Source of the DNA: Planctomycetota bacterium
GTDB lineage: Bacteria; Planctomycetota; Planctomycetia; Pirellulales; Pirellulaceae
Direction of reading: 5' to 3'
Length of the DNA: 35,342 bases
Assembly (NCBI GenBank): GCA_963204995.1
Contig: CAUJKL010000093.1
Span: forward strand, 1 to 35,342
This document shows positions 33,989 through 35,342 of the stretch, in pieces (position 1 is the first letter of the stretch; every line of letters starts with the position of its first letter). The translations under genes were made by a program, and so were the position numbers. The notes under the pieces are model-generated. The model saw only the letters and a program-made list of their open reading frames with translations. It was not told the DNA's origin and ran no database searches.

Positions 33989-34309
33989 ATGGGTGTCCCT
34001 GTTGAGCCTTGCATCACGGATGGGAATCTCGCGGCCCACCACATTGTTCCTGGCGATATACAGTACGGTAACGCAGCAGAAGCTAGAAAGCTGCTGGACG
34101 AGTACCAGCTTGATATCAATTCCAGTGCCAACGTTGTGGGCCTTGTGGGAGGTAAAGGTGCCCCGAAGGATCAATTACCTCGCCACCATCGGGGCGGCGA
34201 ACTGCATAACAAAGAACGGGTAAAGGCTGTAACGGAGCGGCTAAAGAAAGCAGTCGAAAGTGTTGACGATTGGGCACTCGCCCGCGAGTATCTCAAAGCG
34301 GAACACTGA
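33989..34309 (+). CDS. Orphan AHH-type HNH nuclease toxin domain
   Basis: The 106-residue protein is essentially one toxin domain of the AHH family (HNH/EndoVII fold) found at the C-termini of polymorphic toxins. The defining NLAAHHIVPG motif is at residues 13-22 (His17-His18), followed by NSSANVVGL and LPRHHRGGELHNKERV, with the further His of the metal site. DNase or RNase activity is expected from the family. No trafficking or repeat domain is attached: an in-frame TAG lies two codons before the ATG and no ribosome site is evident. So it is either a stand-alone effector, a displaced cassette or a truncated remnant. The Imm11-type gene follows after 63 bp, the usual toxin-immunity order. 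Confidence 0.78.
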   Translation: MGVPVEPCITDGNLAAHHIVPGDIQYGNAAEARKLLDEYQLDINSSANVVGLVGGKGAPKDQLPRHHRGGELHNKERVKAVTERLKKAVESVDDWALAREYLKAEH

Positions 34310-34372
34310 CGCCATTCGAACCGAAATCCTGAACGGAACGTTCCCGCCGTAGCACTTTAATCGGAGCATAAG

Positions 34373-34933
34373 ATGAACCAGCTCTACCTATACAATCCAG
34401 ACGTAAACCACTGGGATAGTTACAACTTGGACCCGGACATCTCGGACGAGGTAATTGATCTACATTTCCGAGCGGAGCGAGTAGGACAATCGTGGAAGCG
34501 GTATACGCTCAAGGCGTTGACTAACGATGTTGGCAAGACGCCCGATTTCCCAGGGTTGTGCAACTACGGCCAAATCCCAATCGTCAGCCCCCTTGCATGG
34601 CAAGTGCTGAAACCCATTATTGGCGAAAGCGTAGAAGCGTTACCAATCGACTCTCCCGTCGGCGAGCTATTCGTGTTGAATGTGCTGGAGCTGGTTGACT
34701 GTCTGGACGAAGATCGTTCGGAACTTACACGCAATCATGTCAGCAATCGAGTCAATCGCGTTTACAAACACGCGTTCAAGCATGATTTGATTCGCGACAA
34801 GCACATTTTCAAGACACCCTTAAAAAGCGGTGCGGACCTATTTGTTGACGAAGTTTTCCGAGAGACGGTGGCGGCGAACGGACTGCAGGGTCTCAAGTTC
34901 GTGCCGTTGGAATTGCTTGAGGAAGTTGAATAG
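34373..34933 (+). CDS. Imm11-family immunity protein (DUF1629)
   Basis: The 186-residue soluble protein matches the Imm11/DUF1629 layout: an N-terminal MNQLYLYNPDVNHWD part, then PIVSPLAWQVLKPIIGESVEALPI, LFVLNVLELVDCLDEDRS, and a C-terminal DLFVDEVFRETVAANGLQGLKFVPL. Imm11 proteins bind and neutralise a neighbouring polymorphic-toxin domain. It follows the AHH toxin gene by 63 bp on the same strand, so that nuclease is its probable target. The gene is directly followed by a 31-bp tandem repeat tract. The base composition of this pair looks more AT-rich than the flanks by eye, consistent with transfer, but I did not compute it. Confidence 0.8.
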   Translation: MNQLYLYNPDVNHWDSYNLDPDISDEVIDLHFRAERVGQSWKRYTLKALTNDVGKTPDFPGLCNYGQIPIVSPLAWQVLKPIIGESVEALPIDSPVGELFVLNVLELVDCLDEDRSELTRNHVSNRVNRVYKHAFKHDLIRDKHIFKTPLKSGADLFVDEVFRETVAANGLQGLKFVPLELLEEVE

Positions 34934-34935
34934 TG

Positions 34936-35016
34936 AAACGGATCAAAGGTTCCAAACGGATCAAAGGTTCCAGGACTCGTTGATGAACGGATCAAAGGTT
35001 CCAGGACTCGTTGATG
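34936..35016. repeat. Tandem repeats with core AACGGATCAAAGGTTCC
   Basis: Two 18-bp units AAACGGATCAAAGGTTCC (34936-34953, 34954-34971) run into two perfect 31-bp units (34955-34985, 34986-35016) made of the same core plus AGGACTCGTTGATG. The tract starts 3 bp after the Imm11 stop codon. It may mark a recombination point for toxin/immunity cassettes. Confidence 0.9.
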
Positions 35017-35129
35017 AGTTTACGACTACGAAGAGGAACTCGATAACTCCGGCTGGCATTTGACGGCGGGCACGTCGATCAATAGCAGCCATGCGGCAGC
35101 GAACTGGTCGTCCGTCGGCAGCGATGGGA

Positions 35130-35163
35130 GGTGGCTGGGGTTGAGGCTCTGCGAAACCCCGGC
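35130..35163. repeat. Palindromic element, family E (copy 2, single unit)
   Basis: GGTGGCTGGGGTTGAGGCTC followed by TGCGAAACCCCGGC closely matches the right unit of the copy at 26228-26259 read on the opposite strand. The internal GGGGTT / AACCCC arms show compensatory changes relative to GGGGCT / AGCCCC, which suggests that the hairpin is maintained. Confidence 0.8.
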
Positions 35164-35290
35164 GCACTGGGACAGATCGTGCGTCGAGCGAAGCATTGCA
35201 CATCAAATCGCGTCTCGCGTTCCAAGCCGTGGCGTCGCAAAGCCTCCGTCACAGCCATCTAGCCACATCGACCACGAACGAGCTAAGTAG

Positions 35291-35307
35291 GTCAGGCTGT
35301 GCCTGAC
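35291..35307. repeat. Small perfect palindrome GTCAGGC-TGT-GCCTGAC (family F)
   Basis: Perfect 7-bp arms with a 3-bp loop lie near the window edge, preceded by GTAG as in family C. It is probably another short dispersed palindrome; a terminator role is possible but there is no T-run. Confidence 0.7.
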
Positions 35308-35342
35308 TTGAACTGCTTGATGCTGAGCTTGCTTCACGGAGA

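Larger units (their letters stand above)
35017..35342. other. Right-end region with two palindromes, no supported gene
   Basis: An open frame of about 90 codons (35018-35290) starts only after a TGA and has no ATG; its residues (NSGWHLTAGTSINSS) are not recognised, and it runs through palindrome E, so it may be a remnant. The rest shows only the two palindromes listed separately. Confidence 0.5.

Noticed and set aside
35018-35290. Open frame at the right edge
   Set aside because: No ATG, begins right after a TGA and runs through palindrome E; may be a remnant but not supportable as a gene.

Overview
The window looks like a chromosomal segment of a planctomycete, probably a Pirellulales-type marine or freshwater bacterium. 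The main markers are a YTV-motif structural protein, a degraded DUF1552 gene, a sulfatase remnant, a Ser/Thr kinase fused to an nSTAND NTPase and a formylglycine-generating-enzyme-like domain, a BRCT-MerR-TPR fusion, and many short palindromic elements between genes. No rRNA, tRNA, CRISPR array or intact transposase gene was seen. All functional calls come from reading protein motifs; no database search was run.

Left part (1-6.6 kb): the end of an unidentified gene, then cysC (APS kinase), converge on a minus-strand sugar/uronate cluster that reads from 6261 down to 1123: aldo/keto reductase, zinc-dependent dehydrogenase, hydroxypyruvate-isomerase-like TIM barrel, tagaturonate-epimerase family protein (UxaE) and a FucU/RbsD mutarotase. 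The three wider gaps of this cluster each hold a different repeat family. 7-bp tandem arrays supply the stop codon of the first partial gene, the start codon of cysC and the stop codon of the isomerase gene.

Degraded zone and island (6.6-11.1 kb): a DUF1552 pseudogene on the plus strand and a sulfatase pseudogene on the minus strand both lose their 3' ends towards a tightly overlapping three-gene module (7604-9754). That module ends in a PIN-like protein and is the best candidate here for an undescribed toxin or defence unit. The sulfatase frame is broken by exactly one extra 7-bp unit.

Lysine-catabolism-like locus (11.3-15.3 kb): an ALDH7-type semialdehyde dehydrogenase and a class III aminotransferase form one operon, divergent from a DUF1338/HglS-type 2-oxoadipate decarboxylase/hydroxylase. 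The shared promoter region carries two exact 11-bp inverted arms that look like a common operator.

Structural and regulatory part (15.6-25 kb): a membrane-anchored HEAT-like protein, the YTV protein with a clear terminator, the BRCT-MerR-TPR protein, and on the minus strand a 1439-residue kinase-NTPase-FGE protein followed by a poly-serine protein.

Right part (25-35.3 kb): a GT4 glycosyltransferase, a three-domain sugar-transfer/methyltransferase/GT2 protein, a YbaK-type editing protein, a multi-pass membrane protein, a MazG-type pyrophosphohydrolase, small hypothetical genes, a GH88-like unsaturated glucuronyl hydrolase, and an orphan AHH-nuclease toxin domain next to an Imm11-type immunity protein. 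GH88 and UxaE both point to uronic-acid-containing polysaccharides as food.
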